Assembly: GCF_928382285.1 (NCBI RefSeq)
Contig: NZ_CAKMSS010000002.1
Location: 248,001-312,000 of the forward strand
Direction: 5' to 3'
DNA: 64,000 nt
Source: Rothia nasimurium
GTDB lineage: Bacteria > Actinomycetota > Actinomycetes > Actinomycetales > Micrococcaceae
A program made the translations under genes and the position numbers. Shown here piece after piece: positions 45,285-56,142 of this stretch. The notes beneath the pieces are model-generated. The model saw only the letters and a list, made by a program, of their open reading frames with translations, did no database searches and was not told the DNA's origin. Each line of letters opens with the position of its first letter. Within the stretch, counting starts at the first letter, position 1.

Positions 45285-46964
45285 ATGTCTCTCCCCGCCA
45301 TCACCGATCCCGTCCAGACTAAAGCCTGGGCAGCCCTGACCGAGCACCAGCAGAAGACCACCGCTGATTTACGCGCCTGGTTCGAAGCCGACCCCGCCCG
45401 CGCAGAAAAGCTGAGCTTCACCGCCGCCGACCTCTACGTTGATCTCTCCAAGAACCTCATCACCGAAGAGACCCTGGCCCTGCTAACCCAGCTGGCCGAA
45501 GAGGTCAACCTCGAAGAACGCCGTGACGCTATGTTCGCCGGTGAGCGCATCAACGTCACCGAAGACCGCGCCGTCCTGCACACCGCCCTGCGCCGCCCCA
45601 AGGGGGCCACCCCCGCTCTCGTGGTTGATGGTCAGGACGTCGACGCCGACGTCCACGAGGTCCTCGCTAAGGTTTACGACTTTGCCGACCGCGTCCGCTC
45701 CGGCGAGTGGGTAGGCATTACTGGCAAGCGCATCGAAACCGTTGTCAACATCGGCATCGGCGGCTCAGACCTGGGCCCCGTCATGGTCTATGAGGCACTG
45801 AAGCCCTACGCCCAGCCCGGCCTAACCGCCCGCTTCATCTCCAACATCGACCCCACCGACGCCGCCGAGACCGTCAAGGACCTAGATCCCGAGACCACCC
45901 TTTTCATCGTCGCCTCCAAGACCTTCGGCACCCTCGAAACCCTCACCAACGCCCGCGTCTGCCGCGAGTGGCTGCTCACCTCCCTACGCGAGGCCGGTGC
46001 CCTAGAGGGCAAGGATGAGAAGGACGCCGTCGCCGCCCACTTCGTCGCTGTCTCCACCGCCCTGGATAAGGTCGAGGCTTTCGGCATCAACCCCGAGAAC
46101 GCTTTTGGCTTCTGGAACTGGGTAGGCGGACGCTACTCCGTCGATTCTGCCATCGGCACCCCCCTGGCCATTGTGCTCGGCCCCGACGTCTTTGAGCAGT
46201 TCCTGGCAGGCTTCCACGCCATGGACGAGCACTTCCGCACCGCGCCCCTGGCCCACAACGTACCCGCCCTCATGGGTCTGCTGAACATCTGGAACGTCAA
46301 CTTCCTTGGCGCCGAGACCCACGCCGTCCTCCCCTACGACCAGTACCTGCACCGCTTCCCCGCCTACCTGCAGCAGCTGACCATGGAATCCAACGGCAAG
46401 TCCGTACGCGCCGACGGCAAGCCCGTCACCACCACCACCGGTGAAGTCTTCTGGGGCGAGCCCGGCACCAACGGCCAGCACGCCTTCTACCAGCTAATCC
46501 ACCAGGGCACCCGCCTAATTCCCGCCGACTTCATCGCCTTCGCCAACCCGGTTCACGCAACCCGCGACGGCGAGCAGGACGTCCACGAGCTCTTCCTAGC
46601 CAACTTCTTCGCCCAAACCAAGGCCCTGGCCTTCGGCAAGACCGCCGACGAGGTCCGCGCCGAGGGCACCGCCGAAGAAATCGTTCCGGCCCGCGTCTTC
46701 TCAGGCAACCGCCCCACCACCTCCATCATGGCCTCCCAGCTGACCCCCGCCGTCCTGGGCCAGCTCATCGCCCTCTACGAACACATCACCTTCGTCCAGG
46801 GCATTGTCTGGGGTATTGACTCCTTCGACCAGTGGGGCGTTGAGCTCGGCAAGCAGCTGGCCCTACAGCTGGCCCCCGCCGTGGGTGGCGACCGCGAGGT
46901 TCTGGCTCAGCAGGATTCCTCAACCCAGGGCCTGATTGGTTTCTACTTGGATCAGCGCAAGTAA
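45285..46964 (+). CDS. pgi: Glucose-6-phosphate isomerase Pgi
   Basis: Interconverts glucose-6-phosphate and fructose-6-phosphate. The 559-residue protein carries both family signatures: [18 protein letters not shown] with the phosphate-binding [11 protein letters not shown], and [20 protein letters not shown]. The catalytic glutamate/histidine area is [20 protein letters not shown], and the end is [13 protein letters not shown]. Its coding bias is stronger (more C-ending codons) than that of neighbours, as expected for a highly expressed enzyme. The ribosome-binding site AGGAAGG lies upstream of the ATG. Confidence 0.97.
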   Translation: MSLPAITDPVQTKAWAALTEHQQKTTADLRAWFEADPARAEKLSFTAADLYVDLSKNLITEETLALLTQLAEEVNLEERRDAMFAGERINVTEDRAVLHTALRRPKGATPALVVDGQDVDADVHEVLAKVYDFADRVRSGEWVGITGKRIETVVNIGIGGSDLGPVMVYEALKPYAQPGLTARFISNIDPTDAAETVKDLDPETTLFIVASKTFGTLETLTNARVCREWLLTSLREAGALEGKDEKDAVAAHFVAVSTALDKVEAFGINPENAFGFWNWVGGRYSVDSAIGTPLAIVLGPDVFEQFLAGFHAMDEHFRTAPLAHNVPALMGLLNIWNVNFLGAETHAVLPYDQYLHRFPAYLQQLTMESNGKSVRADGKPVTTTTGEVFWGEPGTNGQHAFYQLIHQGTRLIPADFIAFANPVHATRDGEQDVHELFLANFFAQTKALAFGKTADEVRAEGTAEEIVPARVFSGNRPTTSIMASQLTPAVLGQLIALYEHITFVQGIVWGIDSFDQWGVELGKQLALQLAPAVGGDREVLAQQDSSTQGLIGFYLDQRK

Positions 46965-47120
46965 TTTAGCTACCGCAGGACGCCCCTTGGCCGACTAACC
47001 TTCTTGGTCTCGCCCTGGAGGGCTCGCCCAATTCATGCCAGCCCCAGCCAGTCGGCTGCAGGGGCGCCCTACGTTAGCTTTAGATATGCTGCCTTTGATC
47101 AGGTACGCAAAGCCCACCAT

Positions 47121-47159
47121 GCAAGAGCCCGGTAACTTGGTCAGTTACCGGGGTCTTGC
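47121..47159 (-). terminator. Hairpin downstream of pcp (convergent with pgi)
   Basis: 16-bp arms GCAAGAGCCCGGTAAC/GTTACCGGGGTCTTGC (one mismatch) with a seven-base loop, two bases from the pcp stop. Confidence 0.75.
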
Positions 47160-47160
47160 G

Positions 47161-47838
47161 TTAAAGCTGGGCGAGCGTGGCAAGTACGGCCAGCTCGATA
47201 ATTCCGATGACCTGGGACTCAGGCAGGGTAGGCAAGCTTCTTCTTTCGACTCCCCCAGCGTCCACATTTGCCGTGACAGGCGGACGCTCGGGCGCGGCGT
47301 CCGCTCCTCCACCAGCTTCTACATGTGTGAGGGGAATGTGGATGAAACCTGCCGGTATTGCCCCTTTGGTTGCGTGCATGAGCTCGTAAAAAACGTGGTT
47401 GCATACAAATGTTCCGGCGGTGTACGACAGCTCTACGGGCAGTTGCTGGGCAGCTAACTGCTCAAAAATTGCTCGGGTAGGCAGGGTGGAGAAGTAGGCA
47501 TCGGGGCCATCGCCGCGGATGGGCTGGTCGATGAGCTGGGCACCGGAATTATCTGGAATACGAGCAGAGTCGAGATTGATGGCAACTCGTTCCAGGCTGA
47601 CCTTATCGCGGCCAGCCGCAACGCCAAGACTTATGGCTAGCTCAGGCTTGATGCGCTCTAAGAGCTCGCCCAGCACCCGGCTTGATTCGGCGAACTCCAC
47701 CGGCAGCTCATGCACCTCAACAGTGAGTTCCGGTGCCGAGGCTTCCAGGACGTATTGCGCCCCAAGTGCCACTGCCTGACTGGGGTTAATAGGAACCCCT
47801 TCAAAGGGGCCAAAATAGGTGAGCAGAAGGGTGGTCAT
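47161..47838 (-). CDS. pcp: Pyrrolidone-carboxylate peptidase Pcp
   Basis: Removes N-terminal pyroglutamate from peptides. The 225-residue C15 cysteine peptidase has the N-terminal YFGPFEGVPINPSQ, catalytic Glu83 in DKVSLERVAINL, Cys146 in AGTFVCNHVFYELMH and His167 in AGFIHIPL. The start is ATG 47838 (MTTLLLTYFG); the longer frame overlaps the divergent DUF805 leader. The C-terminal region is slightly extended with an AGGGADAAPERPP linker. Confidence 0.93.
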   Translation of the reverse strand: MTTLLLTYFGPFEGVPINPSQAVALGAQYVLEASAPELTVEVHELPVEFAESSRVLGELLERIKPELAISLGVAAGRDKVSLERVAINLDSARIPDNSGAQLIDQPIRGDGPDAYFSTLPTRAIFEQLAAQQLPVELSYTAGTFVCNHVFYELMHATKGAIPAGFIHIPLTHVEAGGGADAAPERPPVTANVDAGGVERRSLPTLPESQVIGIIELAVLATLAQL

Positions 47839-47872
47839 CGTCGACTCCTGCAGTTTAGGTATTGTTAGAGGT

Positions 47873-48340
47873 ATGTCTGAGCACAAGCCTACTCGCTATA
47901 TCCACCACAAAGAGCCCCTGGAAGATACTCCCGAGGCTCTTAACCTAGACAGCTTCGACGATGAAGAACACCCGGACGAACGCCGTGCCCCAGCCGTTGC
48001 TCAGAAAGTAGGCTTTGCAGGCGCTGTACGCCTTTTTTATCGACACTACTGGAATACTAAAGGGCAAGCATCTGCCAGCGAATTCTGGTGGGCACTGCTC
48101 TACCTAGTAGTAGGTACCGTGCTATATTTTGGTACCACTATTTGGCTCAACTATCTCACCCTGCCAGAAAGTGCCTCTTCACTATTGCGCACCGTTTTTA
48201 TGCTGCTTGTAATAACAAATCCTTTATGGGTTGTGATTAATGTCGGCCCCACAATATCTCTCATCAAGCGACGTAAACAGGCAATATCGATGAACTTGTC
48301 TCCAAAAAAGCATCCAGATATAGAGCAAACTGCCTTGTAA
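47873..48340 (+). CDS. DUF805 family membrane protein
   Basis: A 155-residue protein with an acidic soluble N-terminus (EPLEDTPEALNLDSFDDEEH), then the DUF805 hallmark FYRHYWNTKGQASASEFWWA leading into two transmembrane helices (about 85-105 and 115-140) and a basic tail. Family function is unknown. The start is ATG 47873 with GAGG close upstream. The 3' half is noticeably more AT-rich than neighbouring housekeeping genes. Divergent from pcp and upstream of the repeat surface protein. Confidence 0.82.
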   Translation: MSEHKPTRYIHHKEPLEDTPEALNLDSFDDEEHPDERRAPAVAQKVGFAGAVRLFYRHYWNTKGQASASEFWWALLYLVVGTVLYFGTTIWLNYLTLPESASSLLRTVFMLLVITNPLWVVINVGPTISLIKRRKQAISMNLSPKKHPDIEQTAL

Positions 48341-48486
48341 GTCAACACTTTCACTAAAATCCAACATTATTCTGCTTCAAATATGGAATTTTTCGAAACT
48401 TTTAGTCATAGTTCCTAGTCGGAATATTTTGTCCGCTAACTAGTGGATATTCTTCACGTGTTTTGGATTACCATAAAACTGTTACA

Positions 48487-48551
48487 GGGGACTACCAGCC
48501 ACTACGCAATAGTTCTCCAGGAGCGCTTCACGGTGCTCCAGCGTAATCCCC
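48487..48551 (+). ncRNA. Structured 5' leader of the repeat surface-protein gene
   Basis: Three nested helices can form: GGGGA/TCCCC (48487-48491, 48547-48551), TACGC/GCGTA (48503-48507, 48541-48545) and GGAGC/GCTCC (48520-48524, 48535-48539). The asymmetric internal loops lie mostly on the 5' side. It ends about 40 bases before the ATG. It does not match a riboswitch class I recognise. Confidence 0.45.
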
Positions 48552-48590
48552 GCCCACCTATTGGGCGCCACACACCTAAGAGAGGTTACG

Positions 48591-49796
48591 ATGACTTCAT
48601 TCCATAAGCCTTCCAAGAAGACCACCGGTGCTGCTGCTGTGCTTTCACTCGGTATGGCTTCATTTGTAGGTTCCCCCGCTTTCGCTGCTGAAACCTCGGA
48701 GTGGGTAGATCTTCCCACCGTCACTAACGAGGGGTCAGCCTGGGTAGCCGAAAACGGCAACGTTGATGGCTCAGCTTTCACTACCGATACCGTTAACACC
48801 GGCGAAGCTTCAGCCACTTCTGAGTGGGTTGACTTCGAATCTGAAGAAGGCGGCTCCGCATGGGTTAACGAAGACGGCACCATCGACAACGGTTCAGGCT
48901 GGGTCAACGAAAACCTCAACCCCGTTGTCACTGACAAGGGCCCCGGCACCACCCACGAGCTCCCTGAAGGCCACATCGGCATCAACGGCCCCGGCACCAC
49001 CCACGAACTGCCTGAAGGCCACATCGGCATCAACGGCCCCGGCACCACCCACGAACTGCCTGAAGGCCACATCGGCATCAACGGTCCCGGCACCACCCAC
49101 GAGCTCCCCTTCCTGCCCGTTGACGGCTCCACCTGGGTTGACTTCGAATCTGAAGAAGGCGGCTCCGCATGGGTTAACGAAGACGGCACCATCGACAACG
49201 GTTCAGGCTGGGTCAACGAAAACCTCAACCCCGTTGTCACTGACAAGGGCCCCGGCACCACCCACGAGCTCCCTGAAGGCCACATCGGCATCAACGGCCC
49301 CGGCACCACCCACGAGCTCCCTGAAGGCCACATCGGCATCAACGGCCCCGGCACCACCCACGAACTGCCTGAAGGCGAGATCGGCATCAACGGTCCCGGC
49401 ACCACCCACGAACTGCCTGAAGGCCACATCGGCATCAACGGCCCCGGCACCACCCACGAACTGCCTGAAGGCGAGATCGGCATCAACGGCCCCGGCGTAA
49501 CTGCTGAGCCCAAGCCGACCATCGATCCCTCAACTGTTGTAGCTGAGCCTAAGGTCGAGGCTACCCCCGTAGAGACCCAGGCTGAAGCAGCTCCCGCTCC
49601 TGCAGAAACCACCAAGGCTGAAGCAGCTCCCGCTCCTGCAGAAACCACCAAGGCTGAAGCAGCTAAGGCAACTCAGTCACAGCAGCAGCTTGCCAACACC
49701 GGCGCTTCCAGCGCAGCTGTATTGGCTCTTAGCGGTCTAGCTGTTGTTGCGTTGGGTGCAGGCGCAGTATTCGCAACTCGTCGAGCAAAGGCATAA
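48591..49796 (+). CDS. LANTG-anchored surface protein with 16-residue tandem repeats
   Basis: A 401-residue secreted wall protein of unknown function. A signal peptide (about 1-33, ending AFAAE) is followed by short W-rich units (SEWVDLP, GSAWVAENG, SEWVDFESEEGGSAWVNEDG). Two arrays of GPGTTHELPEGHIGIN follow: residues 117-173 (three full copies plus a partial) and 220-302 (five full copies plus a partial, two with E for H). Residues 79-116 recur exactly at 182-219. An Ala/Pro/Glu/Lys linker with two APAPAETTKAEA units precedes LANTG (368-372), a hydrophobic helix and ATRRAKA. The start is ATG 48591 after AGAGAGG. An adhesin-like or matrix role is inference. Confidence 0.88.
   Translation: MTSFHKPSKKTTGAAAVLSLGMASFVGSPAFAAETSEWVDLPTVTNEGSAWVAENGNVDGSAFTTDTVNTGEASATSEWVDFESEEGGSAWVNEDGTIDNGSGWVNENLNPVVTDKGPGTTHELPEGHIGINGPGTTHELPEGHIGINGPGTTHELPEGHIGINGPGTTHELPFLPVDGSTWVDFESEEGGSAWVNEDGTIDNGSGWVNENLNPVVTDKGPGTTHELPEGHIGINGPGTTHELPEGHIGINGPGTTHELPEGEIGINGPGTTHELPEGHIGINGPGTTHELPEGEIGINGPGVTAEPKPTIDPSTVVAEPKVEATPVETQAEAAPAPAETTKAEAAPAPAETTKAEAAKATQSQQQLANTGASSAAVLALSGLAVVALGAGAVFATRRAKA
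48825..49315 (+). repeat. 182-bp exact direct duplication inside the surface-protein gene
   Basis: Bases 48825-49006 recur without change at 49134-49315, an offset of 309 bp (103 codons). The identity includes silent positions, so the duplication is recent or maintained by recombination. Confidence 0.9.
48939..49109 (+). repeat. 48-bp tandem repeat array 1 (16-residue units)
   Basis: Three full 48-bp units and one partial, each encoding GPGTTHELPEGHIGIN. Units differ only at a few silent sites (GAGCTCCC versus GAACTGCC; GGCCCC versus GGTCCC). Confidence 0.92.
49248..49496 (+). repeat. 48-bp tandem repeat array 2 (16-residue units)
   Basis: Five full units and one partial. Units three and five have GAG for CAC, changing GHIGIN to GEIGIN. 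Same frame as array 1. Confidence 0.92.
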
Positions 49797-49859
49797 TCGC
49801 TCAATTCCTACTATTTACCAATAGAAGGAGTACGCGATAACTGACTCCCAGTGAGTCGG

Positions 49860-49898
49860 ACGGCGGGTACGTAGCGATATAAGCTACGTACCCGCCGT
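49860..49898. terminator. Terminator downstream of the surface-protein gene
   Basis: 16-bp perfect arms ACGGCGGGTACGTAGC/GCTACGTACCCGCCGT with loop GATATAA, followed by TCTCGCTTT. Confidence 0.88.
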
Positions 49899-49966
49899 TC
49901 TCGCTTTGGGCGCAGTTTCGTATGCTGCCTTCCCCGCTCCATTTCACTTTATTTCCAGAAGGTCCC

Positions 49967-50551
49967 ATGAAAAAACTAAAAGGCTTCGCTGCCTATGCCT
50001 TTACCGGACTAGCCATCACAGGTACCTTACTCCTCAGTAGCTGTGGTTCTTCTACTACTGCAGAGCCAGCGTCAGAGCCATCATCAGCAGCTGCACAATC
50101 AGTCCCTGTTATTACAGATACAGCTGATATTCTTACGGACCAAGAAGAACAAGAGCTCACCCAGCGTATCTCTGACTTAGAGCAGGAGCATAACTCGCCG
50201 CTCACCCAAATCTTTATTATCGATGACAGCAGTAAAACAAACTTTGCAGCTGAGGTAAATCAAAAGCTCACGGAACAAGAGTCGAATTTTCAAGAACAAG
50301 GCGTCATTATCGGCATCAACCTTGGCAGCAAGTCAGCATATATAGCTCGGGGCTCTGTAGCTAGCCAAAACCTCACCAATGAGGAAGCATCCTATATCGT
50401 CGATAAGGCGATTCTCCCCTACGTTACAGCAGAAGATTACAACGGTGCGATGACCAACGCCCTTGATGGTGTCTACCAGCTTTCGCACAATAACACCACG
50501 GCTGACTCATCGCAGGGTAGCGCTAGTGCAAGCCCCACGGCCACTAGCTAG
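49967..50551 (+). CDS. TPM-domain lipoprotein
   Basis: A 194-residue secreted lipoprotein. The signal peptide ends in LLLSSC, with Cys26 lipidated, followed by a Ser/Ala/Pro/Glu linker. A TPM (TLP18.3/Psb32/MOLO-1) fold spans about 45-170: VPVITDTADILTDQEEQELT, LTQIFIIDDSS, EQGVIIGINLGSKSAYIARG and NGAMTNALDGVYQL. TPM proteins include acid phosphatases and membrane quality-control factors; no activity can be assigned. The start is ATG 49967 after GAAGG. Codon use is distinctly more AT-rich than pgi or icd, hinting at acquisition or low expression. Confidence 0.82.
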   Translation: MKKLKGFAAYAFTGLAITGTLLLSSCGSSTTAEPASEPSSAAAQSVPVITDTADILTDQEEQELTQRISDLEQEHNSPLTQIFIIDDSSKTNFAAEVNQKLTEQESNFQEQGVIIGINLGSKSAYIARGSVASQNLTNEEASYIVDKAILPYVTAEDYNGAMTNALDGVYQLSHNNTTADSSQGSASASPTATS

Positions 50552-50591
50552 AAATGTCCCCCACGCTTTAAAAAAACAAACAGTAAATAAA

Positions 50592-50630
50592 AGTAAGGCC
50601 CTAGCCGTACCCTGCGGCTAGGGCCTTACT
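50592..50630. terminator. Bidirectional terminator between the TPM lipoprotein and S9 peptidase genes
   Basis: 16-bp perfect arms AGTAAGGCCCTAGCCG/CGGCTAGGGCCTTACT with a seven-base loop, between convergent genes. Confidence 0.9.
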
Positions 50631-50650
50631 CGTTCTTTAAGTACTCTCAG

Positions 50651-52654
50651 CTAGCCAAGAATAGCTGGCGCCTCAAAGGCTTTCCCTGAGAGATGCTGAT
50701 CTAACCAGGCTGTGAAGACCTGGTACCAGAGGCGGGAGTTGCCGGGTTTCAGGATCCAGTGCCCTTCATCGGGGAAGTAGAGGTACTTGTGGCCTAGCTC
50801 CGGGGAGTGGCGCTGTAGGTCAGCCCAGAGGTGGTGGGCCTGGCCGATGGGCACGCGGTAGTCCTTATCGCCGTGAATCACCAGCATAGGAGCCGCGATA
50901 TCGGCAGCGCGGTGACGGGGCGAAATGCTGTCGCTCTCTCCCCCGAACTCGACCTTCCATTCGTGCCAGGCACCGTTATCTGAGAGGTAGTACATGGTGT
51001 TGTAGTCCCAAATTGAGGCGTGGGTGACGTAGCACTTAAAGCGGGTGCCCGCGCGTCCTGCCACCCAGTTGGTCATAAACCCGCCGTAGGAGCCGCCTGA
51101 GAAGGCCACGTTATCGCCCTGGATATCGTCGCGGGCGGCAGTCTCTTCGACCACCTGCATAATGTCGGTGTAGGGGGTGCCGCCCAGGTCGTCGCCGCCG
51201 CGGTCGAGCATGTGCTGGCCGTAGCCGGTGGAAATCGCGGGATCGGGCATGAGCACGGCGTAGCCGGCTTCGGTGAAGGCCCAGGGGTTCCAGCGGTAGG
51301 TCCAGGAGTTCCAGGACCCCCAGGGGCCACCGTGCGCAAAGACGAGCAGGGGCAGGGGGCCGTCCGCATCCTTTTCGGGCAGGGCGAGGAAGGAGGTGAA
51401 CTCGGTGCCGTCGGCCGCGGTGGAGCTCAGGCGCTCGAAGCGGCCCGGGGCACGCAGCTCTTCGACCGGCGAAGCCAGACGGGTGATATCGCCGCTTTCG
51501 ATATCGATCCGCACGGGGTAGGCCGAGTGCTGGTGGGCATCGCGCAGGGCAATCAGGGATCCTTCGTTGTAGGCCAGGGCCGAGAAGTGGCTGGCACCGT
51601 CCTCAACCAGGGTGCGGGTGGAGCCGCCGATGCTGCCAGTGAAGATGGCGGTAGCTCCCAGGTGGTCGGTGACGAAGGCGTATCGGGTGCTATCAATCCA
51701 CACGATGTCGCCAGCCCAGCGGTCGACGTCGCGGGAGAGCTCGGTCAGCTGGCCGGTCTCGAAGCTGTAGTGGCTGGCATTGACCTTGATGGACTGGCCG
51801 GGCAGCCAACGGCGTACCTCGGTGATAGCCAGGCCGCTGCCGTCCGGGGTGAAGGCACCTGCTGAGTAGTCGTGGGTTTCGGTTGCTTCGGCCAGCAGCT
51901 GGGGTTCTTTCTCGCCGTTGAGGTCAAGCAGCCAGGTGCTGTAGCGCTGGTGGATGCCGCGGGCCTTGGTATGCAGGGTGATAGCGGCGCGGTCGCCGGT
52001 GGGGCAGACTTCGAAGCCGGCGAGTTCTGCGCGGTCGCCGGGTAGGGCGATGCGGCGGGGTTCGCCGTCCCCGTCCTTAACGAAAAGGGCGCGGACGCCG
52101 GTGCCCAGGTCGTGGTCCCAGAAGCGGGTGGGGAATTCGGTGTAGAGCACGCCGGAGGTGGCGGTTTTCTCGCGTTCGTCGAGAGTCTTGGCCTGCTCTT
52201 CGAGGCTGCCCCGGTGGGCTTTGGCGCTGTAGATGTAGCGGGTGGTTTCACCGCGCTGGCGTACTGCGAGGGCGTCCACGCCGCCGGGGTGGGTGAAGAT
52301 GAGTTCGGGTTCGCCGTGCTCAGGTAGGCGGTAGACGCCTTTGAGGCTCTTGGAGTCGGCTTCGTCCACGTCCTTGCCCAGGGTCAGGTAGATGTGCCCC
52401 TCGTCGGTGATGGTCAGGACGGAGGCGCCCGACTCGGGTGCCGTCAGCGGGTAGGGCTTGTCCTCCTGCCCGGTGGGAAGGGCCCAGAGGCGGGGGCGCC
52501 ACTTTGCGCCGTCCTTGTTGAGGGTGTTGACGGTGAGCACGGGCGCGCCGGTGCGCCCTGACGCGAGCCCGACCATGCGGGGGTGTTCGATGAGCTGCTT
52601 GAGGTAGGCAGCGTTTTTCTGCTGATCTTTTTCTTGAGGTGTGGTGTCAGTCAT
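50651..52654 (-). CDS. S9-family peptidase (acylaminoacyl/dipeptidyl peptidase type)
   Basis: A cytosolic serine peptidase acting on short peptides, 667 residues. The N-terminal beta-propeller (about 30-400) contains TolB/DPP-like repeats. The C-terminal alpha/beta-hydrolase domain has LLVFAHGGPWGSWNS (oxyanion region), nucleophile Ser522 in FSGGSYGGFM, Asp598 in VIHGDKDYRVP and His632 in FPDEGHWI. No signal peptide. The start is ATG 52654. It stands alone, convergent with the TPM gene. Confidence 0.93.
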   Translation of the reverse strand: MTDTTPQEKDQQKNAAYLKQLIEHPRMVGLASGRTGAPVLTVNTLNKDGAKWRPRLWALPTGQEDKPYPLTAPESGASVLTITDEGHIYLTLGKDVDEADSKSLKGVYRLPEHGEPELIFTHPGGVDALAVRQRGETTRYIYSAKAHRGSLEEQAKTLDEREKTATSGVLYTEFPTRFWDHDLGTGVRALFVKDGDGEPRRIALPGDRAELAGFEVCPTGDRAAITLHTKARGIHQRYSTWLLDLNGEKEPQLLAEATETHDYSAGAFTPDGSGLAITEVRRWLPGQSIKVNASHYSFETGQLTELSRDVDRWAGDIVWIDSTRYAFVTDHLGATAIFTGSIGGSTRTLVEDGASHFSALAYNEGSLIALRDAHQHSAYPVRIDIESGDITRLASPVEELRAPGRFERLSSTAADGTEFTSFLALPEKDADGPLPLLVFAHGGPWGSWNSWTYRWNPWAFTEAGYAVLMPDPAISTGYGQHMLDRGGDDLGGTPYTDIMQVVEETAARDDIQGDNVAFSGGSYGGFMTNWVAGRAGTRFKCYVTHASIWDYNTMYYLSDNGAWHEWKVEFGGESDSISPRHRAADIAAPMLVIHGDKDYRVPIGQAHHLWADLQRHSPELGHKYLYFPDEGHWILKPGNSRLWYQVFTAWLDQHLSGKAFEAPAILG

Positions 52655-52722
52655 AGGTTCTACGGTATCACCAGCACCTGTTGAGGTGATAGCGTATTAC
52701 CCTCCCCTTCTTAACATTGCTC

Positions 52723-53568
52723 CTAGCTGACAGGCAAACGAGCAAAAGTTCCGTCGTCCATACCTGCACCAAGGTAGGCATCTAGAACCTGCTCTGCGTG
52801 GTGCGGGGCAAGAACCCGAATAATGGCCAGAAGGTCTTCCCTTGTGTTCAGAGGTTGCTCTACTGCCGCCGTTAAAATAGGGGCTTCTTCCGCGGCTGCC
52901 GCCCCAAAGATGATGTGCGGTGCACCGTGGATACGGTCACGACAAATACCCAAAGCGGTGTTAAGTGCAAAGAGGTTGCGGCCCTTGATCGCGGCACGAG
53001 CGCAGGTCGCCTGATAGCTAAAGCGGCTCTGAAATTCCACCTGCATGTACAGGGTATCTACCAGGTTTTGGAGTTCAGCAACTTTTGCCTCTAAGTGTCG
53101 ATACTGGGCCACGCTAACCGGGGCGTCCTCAAAATCATCGCTGGTGAGAAGCGGGAAAATATGCTGAGTATTCAGTGGGGCCTGGTTGCTGTGGTCATCG
53201 CGTGCAGGGTCGGGGTGAACCCACCGGATTTCCTCGATTTCAGCGCTGGGCGCGGCCTGCTCCAGATCAGCAACACCCCCGGCAGTTACCAAGAGGTAAA
53301 CATGGGCGCGGACGGTTCGCCCCGCTTCGTTGAGGGCCGCCGCCTGGTAGGTACCCACATTCATCAAGGAATAGCGGTCAAGAACAAGGCCCAGTTCCTC
53401 GGCAGCTTCACGGCGAGCGGTTTCTTCGGCGGTTTCACCCGGCTCAGGTTTACCGCCGGGAAGCATGAACCCTGTGGTGCCGCGTTTGCGAACGGTGAGC
53501 ACCTCGCCCAAGGAATTACGAATGACAAGTGCAGAAACAACAATCGGGGCTGAAGTATCGGTACTCAT
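52723..53568 (-). CDS. NUDIX hydrolase with a C-terminal helical extension
   Basis: A 281-residue protein. Residues 1-135 form a NUDIX domain with the box GGKPEPGETAEETARREAAE then ELGL (about 38-61), so it cleaves a nucleoside diphosphate derivative. The remaining ~140 residues are not part of NUDIX: a coiled-coil-like stretch (YRHLEAKVAELQNLVDTLYM) and a segment with GICRDRIHGAPHIIFGAAAA, of unknown role. The ATG at 53568 is followed by the expected first strand IVVSALVIRNSLGEVL. Divergent from icd. Confidence 0.87.
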   Translation of the reverse strand: MSTDTSAPIVVSALVIRNSLGEVLTVRKRGTTGFMLPGGKPEPGETAEETARREAAEELGLVLDRYSLMNVGTYQAAALNEAGRTVRAHVYLLVTAGGVADLEQAAPSAEIEEIRWVHPDPARDDHSNQAPLNTQHIFPLLTSDDFEDAPVSVAQYRHLEAKVAELQNLVDTLYMQVEFQSRFSYQATCARAAIKGRNLFALNTALGICRDRIHGAPHIIFGAAAAEEAPILTAAVEQPLNTREDLLAIIRVLAPHHAEQVLDAYLGAGMDDGTFARLPVS

Positions 53569-53661
53569 ATCAGTAACCCTATCTCAGTAGCCGATTTATC
53601 TTGTCACACAGGCACTTCTTATTTAGTGAGCGCTGGCACATCGTTGTATTCTTGGAAATGA

Positions 53662-55917
<2,256 letters not shown>

Positions 55918-55930
55918 TTCTTTGAAAGAT

Positions 55931-55964
55931 AAGGGTTAGAGCCTCGACGAGGCTCTAACCCTTT
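55931..55964 (+). terminator. Terminator of icd
   Basis: 16-bp perfect arms AAGGGTTAGAGCCTCG/CGAGGCTCTAACCCTT with T residues following. It marks the left edge of the AT-rich island. Confidence 0.9.
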
Positions 55965-56142
55965 GCTAATTACTAACTCTAAGAGCTAACTTCACAAGTC
56001 CAAAATGAGAATTTAGTGGCTAGAATTTCACTTCAGGAAATCACCTTATATAATCCATATAAAATTTATATAAATATCAAAAATCACATACTCTAATCAA
56101 TCAACATCACTTGAAGAAATCATTAAGCCGGAAGAGATTACC

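Noticed and set aside
48939..49496. Regular 48-bp repeats considered as a CRISPR array
   Set aside because: Units are contiguous without variable spacers, keep a reading frame and encode an exact peptide repeat.
48482..49651. A 389-codon open frame on the minus strand across the repeat protein gene
   Set aside because: It arises because the 48-bp repeats lack stops in that frame. The plus-strand gene has a signal peptide, sortase motif and ribosome-binding site; the antisense product is a low-complexity repeat with none of these.
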